Of a DNA stretch of 64,000 nt, positions 25,281 through 33,590 are shown in pieces (the first letter of the stretch is position 1; every line of letters begins with the position of its first letter). A program made the translations under genes and the position numbers. The notes beneath the pieces are model-generated. The model made no database searches. It was not told the origin of the DNA and saw only the letters and a list, made by a program, of their open reading frames with translations. This stretch comes from Actinoallomurus sp040655075 (lineage in GTDB: Bacteria; Actinomycetota; Actinomycetes; Streptosporangiales; Streptosporangiaceae). Location: NCBI RefSeq assembly GCF_040655075.1, contig NZ_JBFAJC010000042.1, positions 33,371 to 97,370 of the forward strand, given 5' to 3'.

Positions 25281-25745
25281 TTACGCCAGGAAGCGCCGTA
25301 CCCGCTCGATGGTGCCGTCGGGGTCCTCCCAGATGCCCCTGGCCGGGCAGCCACTCCAGCCGTGCGCCGGGGATGCGCCCGGCCAGCAGGGGCGCGTTAC
25401 GGGGATCGACGACGCGGTCGGCGGTGCCGTACAGGACCAGGGTCGGCGCCGTGACGCCGGCCAGCCGCCCGAACGCGTCATGACCGAGTGAGGCCGCCGA
25501 CTGCGCCTGCCAGGCCGCGGGGTCCTGCGGGTCGGCCAGTCTGCGGAAGAGGAGATCCTCCAGGGGGTGACTCGTTGGCGGTGAGGCGGCGCGTCGCCTC
25601 CTCCGGCGGCAGGCCGGCCGCCTCGCGGATGAGGGTCAGGGTCGCCTCGGGCAGCGGGTACGCCTCGGCGCCCCCCGGCGTCGTACACGCCAGGATCAGC
25701 CGGTCGACCCGGTGCCCGTGGTCCAGGGCCACCATCTGCGCGATG
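25281..25745 (-). pseudogene. Alpha/beta hydrolase, 5'-truncated and frameshifted
   Basis: The C-terminal two thirds of an alpha/beta hydrolase can be read on the minus strand in three successive frames. IAQMVALDHGHRVDRLILACTTPGG to TRRLTANESP lies in the first frame. LEDLLFRRLADPQDPAAW to GVTAPTLVLYGTADRVVDP and LPGQGH are in the second, and WEDPDGTIERVRRFLA at the end is in the third. Shifts fall near 25570 and 25330. The Asp (VLYGTADRVVDP) and His (GQGH) of the triad can be seen, but the nucleophile elbow and everything before it are missing. The upstream break coincides with the start of a beheaded TetR gene on the other strand. Confidence 0.7.
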
Positions 25746-25880
25746 GCGCTGATGGGCGTCGGCGAGATGATCGGCATGCGCTGGATCCTCTGGCGGGACG
25801 ACGCCGAGGCGGGCGAGGTGCCGGAGCACGTCTTCGAGGAGATGTACGCCTTCGTCCGGCGCGGGCTCGGCGCCTCGTGA
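25739..25880 (+). pseudogene. TetR-family regulator, C-terminal remnant
   Basis: This stretch reads ALMGVGEMIGMRWILWRDD then AEAGEVPEHVFEEMYAFVRRGL, ending GAS-stop. This is typical of the last two helices of a TetR ligand domain. The DNA-binding domain and most of the protein are absent. The stop overlaps the GTG start of the following acyl-CoA ligase remnant (GTGA), so the original gene was probably co-transcribed with it. Identification rests on ~45 residues. Confidence 0.5.
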
Positions 25881-27101
25881 ACCTCGGGCGCTGGATCCGC
25901 GACCGGGCGCGTACGACGCCGCACCGGACCGCGATCGTGTTCGGCGACGAGGAGATCACCTACGCCGAGCTGGACGACCGGTCGGAGCGCCTGGTGGCCG
26001 GGCTCGCCGCGCGTGGCCTCCGGCCGGGGGACCGGGTCGCGACGCTGACCGACAACAGACCGGAGCACGCCGAGCTGTTCTTCGCCTGCGCCAAGGCCGG
26101 CCTGATCCTCGTCCCGCTGAACGTCCGGCTGACCGTGCCGGAGCTGGCCTACCAGGTCGGCGACGCCGAACCGTCGATCCTGTTCGCCGCCCCCGGCCGC
26201 GCGGTCCCGCCCTTCGACGGGCCGGTCCTGGAGCCGACCCGGGAGGGCCTCGACGCGGTGGCGGACGGCGTCCTCGGTGAAAGGGAGGTCGGCCCGGAGG
26301 CCGGGCTGCTGATCGTTTACACCTCCGGCACCACCGGCCGTCCCAAGGGCGCGCTGCTCAGCCACGCGAACTGCTTCTGGACGAACCTGTCACTCGACCG
26401 GGGCTGCGAGTTGCGCGAGGACGACGTCGTCCTGCAGGTGCTCCCGCAGTTCCACGTCGGAGGCTGGAACGTCCAGCCGCTGCTCGCGTGGCGTGCGGAT
26501 CACCCAGGGGTACGGACTCACCTAGGCGGCCCCGAACGTCCTGTGCCTGCCCCCGGAGGAGGTCGCCCGCCGGGTCGGCTGGGCGGGCAAGCCGTACCCG
26601 CACGTCGACGTCGCACTCCTCGGCCCGGACGGGCCCCTGGACGGGCCGGGTCGGGGCGAGCTCGTCGTCCGCGGGCCGAACGTCTTCCCCGGCTACTGGC
26701 GGAACCCCGCCGCGACCCGGGACGCCGTCCCGGACGGCTGGCTGCGCACCGGCGACGTCGCCGAACGCGACGCGGAGGGCTTCTACCGCATCTGCGACCG
26801 GCTGAAGGACATGTACGTTTCCGGCGGCGAGAACGTCTACCCGGCCGAGGTCGAGTCGGTGCTCGCCGCGTTCCCCGGCGTCGCCGAGGTCGCGGTCGTC
26901 GGGGTGCCCGACGAACGCTGGGGCGAGGCCGGATGCGCCTTCGTCGTCGGGAACGTTCCGGTCGACGGGCTGCTCGCGCACTGCCGGGAGCGCCTCGCGG
27001 CGTTCAAGGTGCCCAAGCACGTGCGGCTCGTGCCCGCGCTGCCCCGATCGGCCGTCGGCAAGACGCTCAAGGACGAGCTGCGCGCGGAGTTCGCCGGATG
27101 A
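25877..27101 (+). pseudogene. AMP-forming acyl-CoA ligase with internal deletion and nonsense codon
   Basis: The first ~205 codons (WIRDRARTTPHRTAIVFGDEEITYAELDDRSERL to the P-loop YTSGTTGRPKGALLSHANCFWTN and QFHVGGWNVQPLLAW) are intact. At about 26491 the frame changes and resumes as GVRITQGYGLT-stop-AAPNVLCLPPEEV, then runs cleanly to KTLKDELRAEFAG. Comparison with the family layout indicates a loss of roughly 80-90 codons between LLAW and GVRITQ. The expected Glu of GYGLTE is TAG (26523-26525). Two independent lesions show that the gene is dead. Its TGA overlaps the start of the intact ketoacyl synthase gene. Confidence 0.8.
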
Positions 27102-28114
27102 TCGGCCTGGCCGCCATGGCGTCGTACCTGCCGTCCCGATGGATGCCGGCCGCGGAGATCGCGCGGCGCAGCGGCATCCCCGAAGACGTGCTCGTGGAGC
27201 GGTTCGGCCTGCGTGGCAAGCACATCGCCGCGCCGGACGAGCACGTCAGCGACATGGCGGCGACGGCCGCCCGCCGCCTGCTGACCGAGCGTGACCTCGC
27301 CCCGGACGACGTCGACGCCCTGGTCTACTTCGGTTCGACCTGGACGGACTACGCCGTCTGGCACGCCGCGCCGCGTATCGCCCACCTGCTGGGCCTGCGC
27401 CGGGCGGCGGTGTTCGAGATGGCGTACGTGTCCTGCGGATCGCCGGTCGCCGTCCGCGTCTGCCGGAATCTCCTGCGCGCGGAGGAGGAGCTCACCACCG
27501 TGCTCGCGGTCGGTGCCTCCCGCGAGTCGTACCTGATCGACTACACCAACCCGCGCGCCCGCTTCCTGTACGACTTCGGCGACGGCGCGGTCGCCGCGCT
27601 GTTCACCCGGGACCAGGGCGCGGAGGTCCTCGGCTGCCACATGCTCACCGACGGGTCCTTCTCCGGCGACGTCATGGTCCCGGCGGGCGGCAGCGTCGCG
27701 CCCGCCGACGCCGAGACCGTCCGCCGGCGACGGCACTTCCTCGACGTGCCCGATCCCCGGTCGACGAAGGAGCGCCTCGACCCGGTCAGCCTGCCGAACT
27801 TCGTCGCGGCGGCGACCGGCGCGCTGACGCGCTCGGGCGTGGATCACGCCGACTTCCTGTGCGCGCTGCACGTCAAGCGCTCCCTGCACGACGCCCTGCT
27901 CAAGGAGCTCGACCTGCCGCCGGACCGCACCGAGTACCTCGACGACACCGGCCACATGAGCGGCGTGGACCCGCTCCTCGCACTCGACCGCGCCGCCCGG
28001 GCGGGCCGTCTCACGCCCGGCGACCACATCCTCCTCTTGGCCGCGGGCACCGGCTACACGTGGGCCGCCGCTGTGATCAGGTGGACCGGCCGGCCGCAGG
28101 AGGGCGGGCCGTGA
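27098..28114 (+). CDS. 3-oxoacyl-ACP synthase III (KAS III)-like protein
   Basis: The 338-residue protein has thiolase-fold KAS III features: the nucleophile Cys113 in FEMAYVSCGSPVAV, His258 in ALHVKRSLH, and the glycine-rich LLLAAGTGYTWAAAVIRW at the end. The third catalytic position, normally Asn in a GN-S motif, is His286 here (DDTGHMSGVDPLLAL). That suggests changed chemistry, for example acyl transfer or ligation without decarboxylation. The ATGA overlap with the broken acyl-CoA ligase indicates that an activating ligase once supplied its substrate. Member of a small secondary-metabolism-like operon; product unknown. Confidence 0.7.
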   Translation: MIGLAAMASYLPSRWMPAAEIARRSGIPEDVLVERFGLRGKHIAAPDEHVSDMAATAARRLLTERDLAPDDVDALVYFGSTWTDYAVWHAAPRIAHLLGLRRAAVFEMAYVSCGSPVAVRVCRNLLRAEEELTTVLAVGASRESYLIDYTNPRARFLYDFGDGAVAALFTRDQGAEVLGCHMLTDGSFSGDVMVPAGGSVAPADAETVRRRRHFLDVPDPRSTKERLDPVSLPNFVAAATGALTRSGVDHADFLCALHVKRSLHDALLKELDLPPDRTEYLDDTGHMSGVDPLLALDRAARAGRLTPGDHILLLAAGTGYTWAAAVIRWTGRPQEGGP

Positions 28115-28241
28115 GGCGTCACCGCGCCGGGCCCGGAACGCCGTCTCAGCACCCGCGGCCGCGGTGGAGACGCCGTTCACCGCGAACGTCGTGTCGGATT
28201 TCCGCCAGTCCGGCGAGGAGGTTCCGCGACAGAGTGGAGGT

Positions 28242-28970
28242 ATGACCTCACAGCACACCGCTCCGGAGGTGAGGCGGCACGTCGACGTCGCAGACTGGGC
28301 GGCCCTCGCCACAGAGCTGGACGAGTACGGCTGCGCTCTGACGCCTCGGCTGCTGACCGCAGAGGAGTGCCGCGCCATCGCCGGACTGTACGAGCGGGCG
28401 GAGCTGTTCCGCACGACGGTCGACATGGCCCGTCACCGGTTCGGCTCCGGGCAGTACCGGTACTTCACCCACGACCTGCCCGAGCCCGTCGCCGAGCTGC
28501 GGCGCGCCTTCTACCCGCACCTGCTGGCCATCGCCCGCGACTGGGCCGCGCGGCTCGGCCGGCCCGCGCCGTGGCCCGACGACCTGGACGAGTGGCTCGC
28601 GATGTGCCATGCCGCAGGGCAGGACCGGTCCGCCCAGATCCTGCTGCGTTACGGGCAGGGCGACTGGAACGCGCTGCACCGCGACGTGTTCGGCGACATG
28701 GTGTTCCCGCTCCAGGTCGTCATCGGCCTGGACGAGCAGGGCACCGACTACACCGGTGGGGAGTTCCTGCTCGTCGAGCAGCGGCCCCGTGCCCAGTCGC
28801 GCGGCACCACCACGGTGCTCCGGCAGGGCCACGGCCTCATCTTCACCACGCGCGACCGGCCCGTCCGCACCAAGCGCGGCTGGTCGGCGGGCGCCGTACG
28901 GCACGGCGTCAGCACCGTACGGTCGGGCCGCCGCCGCGCGCTCGGCCTCGTCTTCCACGACGCCACGTGA
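28242..28970 (+). CDS. 2-oxoglutarate/Fe(II)-dependent oxygenase
   Basis: The 242-residue protein contains the iron-binding facial triad His146-X-Asp148 (LHRDVFGD) and His221 (VRHGVSTV), with Arg231 ten residues on for 2-oxoglutarate. TGGEFLLVEQRPRAQSR and GLIFTTRDRPV lie on the core jelly-roll strands. GTGGAGGT precedes ATG 28242. The stop overlaps the next start (GTGA), so the two genes are coupled. The substrate is not evident; similar proteins sit near alkylation-repair genes in other actinobacteria, but no such gene is present here. Confidence 0.75.
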   Translation: MTSQHTAPEVRRHVDVADWAALATELDEYGCALTPRLLTAEECRAIAGLYERAELFRTTVDMARHRFGSGQYRYFTHDLPEPVAELRRAFYPHLLAIARDWAARLGRPAPWPDDLDEWLAMCHAAGQDRSAQILLRYGQGDWNALHRDVFGDMVFPLQVVIGLDEQGTDYTGGEFLLVEQRPRAQSRGTTTVLRQGHGLIFTTRDRPVRTKRGWSAGAVRHGVSTVRSGRRRALGLVFHDAT

Positions 28971-29563
28971 CCGGGTACCGGTCCTCGTCGCCGCGGCTCA
29001 CAGCGGCGGAGGCGGCGGCGTACGGACAGTCGCCTCCGCCCGGCCCGCACACCGACGCCGAGCTCGCCGCCCTGATCGGCCTCCTGGAGAAGGGCCGGCC
29101 GCGGATCGAGTCGGTGGTCGTCGGGCACGGCCGCGACGACGCGTCCACGGCCACCGCCCGGGCGTTCCTCGACGCGTGGCGGGCCCTCGGCAGGGAGATC
29201 ATCGCGGTGGTGGACTGGCCGGAGCGAGCCGCGTCCTGGCTCCGCCCGGCCCGGCGGATGACCGCGCAGACCCCCGACGCGTGGGTCGTGGCCGCCGCAC
29301 CGCTCGGCTTCGCCCAGCTCAGCCGCCGGCTGCGACACGATACGGACTGGGATCCCCGGCGCACGTACGCGTTCGCCTCGCTGCACGATCCGCGCGTCCC
29401 GGCGCTCGCCGGGCCCGGTGCGGTACGCGGGCTGCGCGGAGCGACCGCGGACGGCGCGATCTGGGAGGCTGCGGACAGCTGGATCACCACACGCCTGCCG
29501 GAGCGGAGGTGGAGCCGCGACTCCGCAGCCGACAACGGCATCACGCTCACCCCGAAGGCGTAA
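28967..29563 (+). CDS. Unrecognised protein coupled to the 2OG oxygenase
   Basis: The 198-residue product begins at a GTG overlapping the oxygenase stop. It contains alternating short strands and helices (IESVVVGHGRDDASTATARAFLDAWRALGREIIAVVDWPERAASWLRPARRM ... AWVVAAAPLGFAQLSRRL). This is suggestive of a small Rossmann-like or periplasmic-binding-like fold, but there is no signal peptide. I cannot assign a function. Tight coupling implies that it works with the oxygenase. Confidence 0.6.
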   Translation: MTGYRSSSPRLTAAEAAAYGQSPPPGPHTDAELAALIGLLEKGRPRIESVVVGHGRDDASTATARAFLDAWRALGREIIAVVDWPERAASWLRPARRMTAQTPDAWVVAAAPLGFAQLSRRLRHDTDWDPRRTYAFASLHDPRVPALAGPGAVRGLRGATADGAIWEAADSWITTRLPERRWSRDSAADNGITLTPKA

Positions 29564-29811
29564 TACAGGTAGTCGGTGGAGCCGAGACCGGCGTCGAGAA
29601 CGTCGGCCCGTGGGCTTGGTGGCGGCCCCCTTCTGCCGTAGTCCGGCGGCGTGCGCCTGTGTCAACCCCCCAATGTTCGGAATTCCCGCGGGACCCAGCG
29701 CCAGACGATCCTCGATTACGTGTCCGGGCAGCGGCCGCCTGGCAGCCTGCATCGGCTCAGGTCCTTGCCCAGCACGTTCATGCATCGAAGCTGCGCGAAA
29801 GGACAAGCGCA

Positions 29812-30966
29812 TTGCGTGGGTACCTGAGAACACTCGCCGGCCTCATCGTGGCCGGCCTGCTCCTGGCCGGTCTTCCCGGCATGGCCGCCCAGGCCGTGCC
29901 CGGCCGGCCTCGCCCGGCCGCCGCGCAGGACGTCGGACGGCCCGGCACCGTCGCGACGACCTCGTGGAAGGACGGGCGCTTCGACGTCTACCGGATCTTC
30001 CCCGAAGGCAACGCGAGTACGGTGCGGCTCCGCACCTTCGACGGCCGGCGGTGGAGCCCCTGGATACCGCTCGGCGGGACGTTCTACAACACCGCAGGCA
30101 TCTCCGCGCTGTCCAGCGCCTACGGCCACATCGACATCTTCCTGGTCGGCACCACCACCCCGAACGAGGTCCGGCGCACCCTCTTCCACCGGTACTTCGA
30201 TGGAAGCTGGCACGGTTGGGAGCAGTTGGGCACCGGCTACGTCGATTACGCGCCGGACGTCGTGTCCCCCGCGCCCGACCGCCTCGACCTGGTCGGCCGG
30301 AAACCGGGCGGCGACATCAGCCATCGCTCCTTCGTCCAGGGCCGTGGCTGGGGCCCGTGGGAGGACCTCGGATTCCGCTCCTGGGGTGGCCCCCATGCGG
30401 CGAGCCGCATCACCGCCGACGTGGACATCGTGCAGGGCGACTCCGAAATCGGGGTCCAGCACGTGTACGGGACGGACGGGCAGTGGCAGGCCGAGCAGAT
30501 CGAGCCGCCCAGCTCTTCCCAGCACACCTCCTACGCCGACACGGCCGGATTGGTCGCCTTCCCGTACGGGAACGAGCGGCCGCGGGCGCTGCTGTACAGC
30601 TGGCGCCACAACGTCGACCAGCTGTACCTCAACATCTACAACGGCTACTGGCACGGTTCGGATGTGGTCCCGTACAGCGAGGTGCTCAACTGGAACTCTC
30701 CGGTGGCCGGCACCTCCTGGGACAAGCGGGCCGACCTGTTCAGCAAGGGCAAGGACGGCTACGTGTACCACAGCGCGATGGACCTGGCCGGGACGGGCGG
30801 CGACAGCCACTGGCAGTCACTTGGTGGGCCGCGCGACATCAGCACCGCCCCCGTGGTGACCTCCTGGGCCACCGGCCACATCGAACTCTTCGCGGTCGAC
30901 GGGTCCGGGGTGCTGCAGCACATTTCCTACAACAACGGGACCTGGGGCGCGTGGGAGACCCTGTGA
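29812..30966 (+). CDS. Secreted beta-propeller (PLL-lectin-like) protein with TTG start
   Basis: The product of about 384 residues has a signal peptide (RGYLRTLAGLIVAGLLLAG, cleavage near AAQA). It then has repeated blades with aromatic W-x-x-W/G-W signatures: RWSPWIPLGG, WHGWEQLGTG, GWGPWEDLGF, HWQSLGGPR and TWGAWETL. These resemble the fucose-binding PLL-like propeller and sialidase-like repeats, so extracellular carbohydrate binding is likely. No ATG or GTG precedes the signal peptide in frame; TTG 29812 follows GAAAGGA by seven bases and is the best start. The 248 bases upstream show no other gene. Confidence 0.7.
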   Translation: MRGYLRTLAGLIVAGLLLAGLPGMAAQAVPGRPRPAAAQDVGRPGTVATTSWKDGRFDVYRIFPEGNASTVRLRTFDGRRWSPWIPLGGTFYNTAGISALSSAYGHIDIFLVGTTTPNEVRRTLFHRYFDGSWHGWEQLGTGYVDYAPDVVSPAPDRLDLVGRKPGGDISHRSFVQGRGWGPWEDLGFRSWGGPHAASRITADVDIVQGDSEIGVQHVYGTDGQWQAEQIEPPSSSQHTSYADTAGLVAFPYGNERPRALLYSWRHNVDQLYLNIYNGYWHGSDVVPYSEVLNWNSPVAGTSWDKRADLFSKGKDGYVYHSAMDLAGTGGDSHWQSLGGPRDISTAPVVTSWATGHIELFAVDGSGVLQHISYNNGTWGAWETL

Positions 30967-31068
30967 GACCGGCTGGGCGGCCCGTTTCCTGAGACCCGCC
31001 CAGGAGATCCGCCCGGGCGCCGGCCGCCCTCACAGGCCTGCCCGTTCCGCCACCGAAGGCGCCAGGGC

Positions 31069-31749
31069 TCACACGGGGATCGCGAACACCGCCGCCGCGG
31101 TGACGGCCCGCTCCTCCAGATTCGCGGTGCCCCGCACCTCGTACCGGGCGAGAACGGTGAGGCCGCCCGGGAGGTAGGGCCGCAGTGGGTCCCCGATCAG
31201 GACGTCCACGCCGCGCCGTCGCTGCCGGCGCAGGAACGCCATCATGGAACCGGCGAGGTCCGCGTCATAGCAGACGTCACCCGCCAGGATCACGTCCACT
31301 TCATCGAGGTCGCACCCGAGGACGTCGTCGGTGAGGACGTCGACGCGCACCCTGTTGAGGGTGGCGTTGAGGCCGATGGCGGTCGCGGCGAGCGGGTCGA
31401 TGTCGCAGGCGGTCACCGATCGCGCGCCGGCCAGCGCCGCGCTGATCGCGACGAGACCGGACCCGCTGGCCAGGTCCAGCACGCGCCGCCCGGCCACGGC
31501 CGAAGGGTGGTCGAGGACGTAACGGGCGAGGGCCTGGCCGCCCGCCCACGCGAACGCCCAGAACGGCGGCGGCAGGTCGGGGGCGGCCTGATCGGTGCCC
31601 GCCTGGTCGCGCTGGGTCGCCTCCCAGGTCGCGAACGGCTCGTCGGCCAGGCGCAGGGAGACCTCCGGGACCAGTGGAGGCGCCGAGACCCGGGTCAGTG
31701 TACGGACCGTACCGGCTCGGCCGCCCGTACCGGCTCGGCCGCCCGTCAC
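31069..31749 (-). CDS. Class I methyltransferase (ETFB-lysine/nicotinamide N-methyltransferase-like)
   Basis: The 226-residue protein has PFWAFAWAGGQALARYVLDHP, then motif I VLDLASGSGLVAISAALAGA, acidic CDIDPLAATAIGLNA and the DVILAGDVCYD segment. This matches the METTL20/ETFKMT-like group that methylates protein lysines. GTG 31749 is the only in-frame start. The first residues include a six-residue repeat (GGRAGT twice) coded by a perfect 18 bp tandem duplication, so the N-terminus is poorly defined. It stands alone. Confidence 0.7.
   Translation of the reverse strand: MTGGRAGTGGRAGTVRTLTRVSAPPLVPEVSLRLADEPFATWEATQRDQAGTDQAAPDLPPPFWAFAWAGGQALARYVLDHPSAVAGRRVLDLASGSGLVAISAALAGARSVTACDIDPLAATAIGLNATLNRVRVDVLTDDVLGCDLDEVDVILAGDVCYDADLAGSMMAFLRRQRRRGVDVLIGDPLRPYLPGGLTVLARYEVRGTANLEERAVTAAAVFAIPV
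31709..31744. repeat. Perfect 18 bp tandem duplication
   Basis: GTACCGGCTCGGCCGCCC occurs at 31709-31726 and again, identical, at 31727-31744. It falls in frame at the 5' end of the methyltransferase gene and adds six residues. Identity suggests a recent slip event. Confidence 0.8.
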
Positions 31750-32010
31750 AGGCGGATCCGCGACGCGGTGCGGGCGTCTCGAGGCCCTCGAAGTGCCGAC
31801 CGATGACGCGATCGGGGAGCGGACCGGTCGCGGGGCGATCGGCCCGGCAGGGCGGCGGTCGAACAGGGCCTCACCCGGTTCAGCCTATCGAGCCGGGCCG
31901 ACGGCCCGGATCTCCGAAACGGTGGGCTGATGAGTTGCCGATCTTCGGTAGCGTGGGACCGTCGTGATCACCGGCCGCGGGCCGGACGACGGCCTTGATC
32001 GGAGTTGACC

Positions 32011-33225
32011 ATGGCGGAATCGCCCGCGATAACCACGGCGTTCGCCGAGGGTACGTCGGCTGTTCGGTATGCCGCGATCGCCGAACTGGCGGCGGCCGGG
32101 CCCGTGCAGCGGGTCACGTTGTTCACCGGTGTCCCGGTATGGCTGATCACCGGTTACGCCGAGGCGCGAGAGGCGCTCACCCACCCCGACATAATCAAGG
32201 GCAAAGGGGGTGACGGCCCGCATCGCGGCGCCGTCCCGGCCGAGCTCGCCGCGGCGATGGACCACCATCTGCTCGGTGCCGACCCGCCCGATCACACCCG
32301 GCTGCGTCGGCTGGTGTCCGCCGCGTTCACCCGGCGACGGATCGACGGGCTGGAGCCGGAGATCCGGCTCATCGTCGACGGTCTGCTGGATGACATCTCG
32401 GCCGCGGGGGAGCATGGAGCCCCCGTCGACCTGCTGGCGGCCTTCGGCTACCCCCTCCCGCTCACCGTGATCAGCGAGCTGCTCGGCGTGCCGGCGGACC
32501 GCCGGGGCGACTTCCAGGAGTGGACGAAGGTGGCCATCAACGGCTCGGTCCATCCCGCCGAGACCTTCGTCGCCGCGGCGACCTCGTTGATCTCCTACAT
32601 CCGGGAACTGATCGAGCAGAAGCGCGCCGACCCGTCCGACGACCTCGTCTCGGGACTGGTCGCGGTGCGCGCGGACGGCGACAGTCTCTCGGAGGACGAG
32701 CTGACCTCGATGGTCTTCCTGTTGCTCGTCGCCGGATACGAGACCACGACCCATCTGATCTGCGGCGGCATGCAGACGTTGCTGACGCATCCCGGCCAGT
32801 TCGACCTGGTGCGCGCCGATCCCGACCGGTTGCCCGCGGTCGTCGAGGAACTCCTTCGTTTCAACGGCCCGGCGCAGGTGGCGACTCCCTACCGGACGGC
32901 GGCGCCGGTGCGGATCGGTGACGTCACCATCCCCGCGGGTGAGGTGGTGCTGCCCGCGCTGCTGGCCGCCGATCGTGATCCCCGCCAGTTCCCCGACCCG
33001 GAACGACTCGATGTCACGAGGCAGCCGGCATCACATCTGGCCTTCGGCCACGGCATCCACCACTGCCTCGGCGCGCCACTGGCCCGGCTGGAGGCCAGGA
33101 TCGCGCTCGGCGCGCTGATCGATCGATTCCCGAAGCTGCGCCTGGCCGTCCCTCCGGAGGAACTCACCCTGCAGGCCGGCCTGCTGATCAACGGGCTGAC
33201 CGCCCTGCCGGTCGTCGTGGCCTGA
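32011..33225 (+). CDS. Cytochrome P450
   Basis: The 404-residue bacterial class I P450 shows the I-helix AGYETTTHL, the K-helix ExxR in VEELLRF and the heme-binding loop FGHGIHHCLGAPLARLEARI with the thiolate Cys352. HHLLGADPPDHTRLRRLVSAAFT is typical of the CYP105/107 region. It needs an external ferredoxin, and none is encoded nearby. ATG 32011 follows GGAG. It is monocistronic between a divergent methyltransferase and a chitosanase, so its substrate cannot be inferred. Confidence 0.9.
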   Translation: MAESPAITTAFAEGTSAVRYAAIAELAAAGPVQRVTLFTGVPVWLITGYAEAREALTHPDIIKGKGGDGPHRGAVPAELAAAMDHHLLGADPPDHTRLRRLVSAAFTRRRIDGLEPEIRLIVDGLLDDISAAGEHGAPVDLLAAFGYPLPLTVISELLGVPADRRGDFQEWTKVAINGSVHPAETFVAAATSLISYIRELIEQKRADPSDDLVSGLVAVRADGDSLSEDELTSMVFLLLVAGYETTTHLICGGMQTLLTHPGQFDLVRADPDRLPAVVEELLRFNGPAQVATPYRTAAPVRIGDVTIPAGEVVLPALLAADRDPRQFPDPERLDVTRQPASHLAFGHGIHHCLGAPLARLEARIALGALIDRFPKLRLAVPPEELTLQAGLLINGLTALPVVVA

Positions 33226-33339
33226 CGGATCGTCCATCCGCCTAAGGGCGCCGATCGCCGGCGAGCGAGCCTGCCGCCGCCTGATCGGCGGCCGCTGGGG
33301 CCCTGCGCTTCGGGCGGCGAATGTCAGCGGGATCGGGCA

Positions 33340-33360
33340 GCCTTAATTCGCGCATAAGGC
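33340..33360. promoter_or_regulatory. Inverted repeat GCCTTA-N9-TAAGGC
   Basis: Perfect 6 bp arms lie in the 365-base gap between the P450 and chitosanase genes. This gap holds no other gene that I can see. It could be a weak terminator for the P450 gene or an operator. Confidence 0.3.
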
Positions 33361-33455
33361 TCTCTTAAGGTCATGGCCTGTGCCGCCGAAGTCGGCATTC
33401 CCTGTTCCGGCGAACGTGTTGACAGCGCCTTCGGAGCCTGCTTTCATCCTGATTT

Positions 33456-33474
33456 GTTAGGAACCTTACCTAAC
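33456..33474 (+). promoter_or_regulatory. csn-type operator upstream of chitosanase
   Basis: GTTAGG-AACCTTA-CCTAAC is a perfect 6 bp dyad. Its inner 17 bases have the arms, length and first seven bases (TTAGGAA) of the palindrome reported upstream of actinobacterial chitosanase genes and bound by the ROK repressor CsnR; as I recall that sequence, 3 of 17 bases differ here. A second TTAGGAAC half-site (33583-33590) lies directly on the ribosome-binding site of the chitosanase gene. Confidence 0.6.
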
Positions 33475-33590
33475 GCATTGGCGATCGCCCTGTCATGACA
33501 AGCCGCCATCGTCCGCCGATGGCGCGGTGCCGTTCTGCGCCCCCAGCCGTGAACGGCATGTCAAGAAGGCTGACTGAAACGGTTAGGAAC

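Noticed and set aside
27098..28114. Fusion of the acyl-CoA ligase with the KAS III protein in one long frame from 25712
   Set aside because: The frame is shared by accident: the ligase changes frame at about 26491 and the KAS III gene has its own ATG overlapping the ligase stop.
31709..31744. Start of a CRISPR array or VNTR
   Set aside because: Only two adjacent units with no spacers; a simple tandem duplication.
33456..33474. IdeR/DmdR iron box
   Set aside because: Arms match but the spacer is 7 bases instead of 9, and the downstream gene is a chitosanase, which fits a csn-type operator better.
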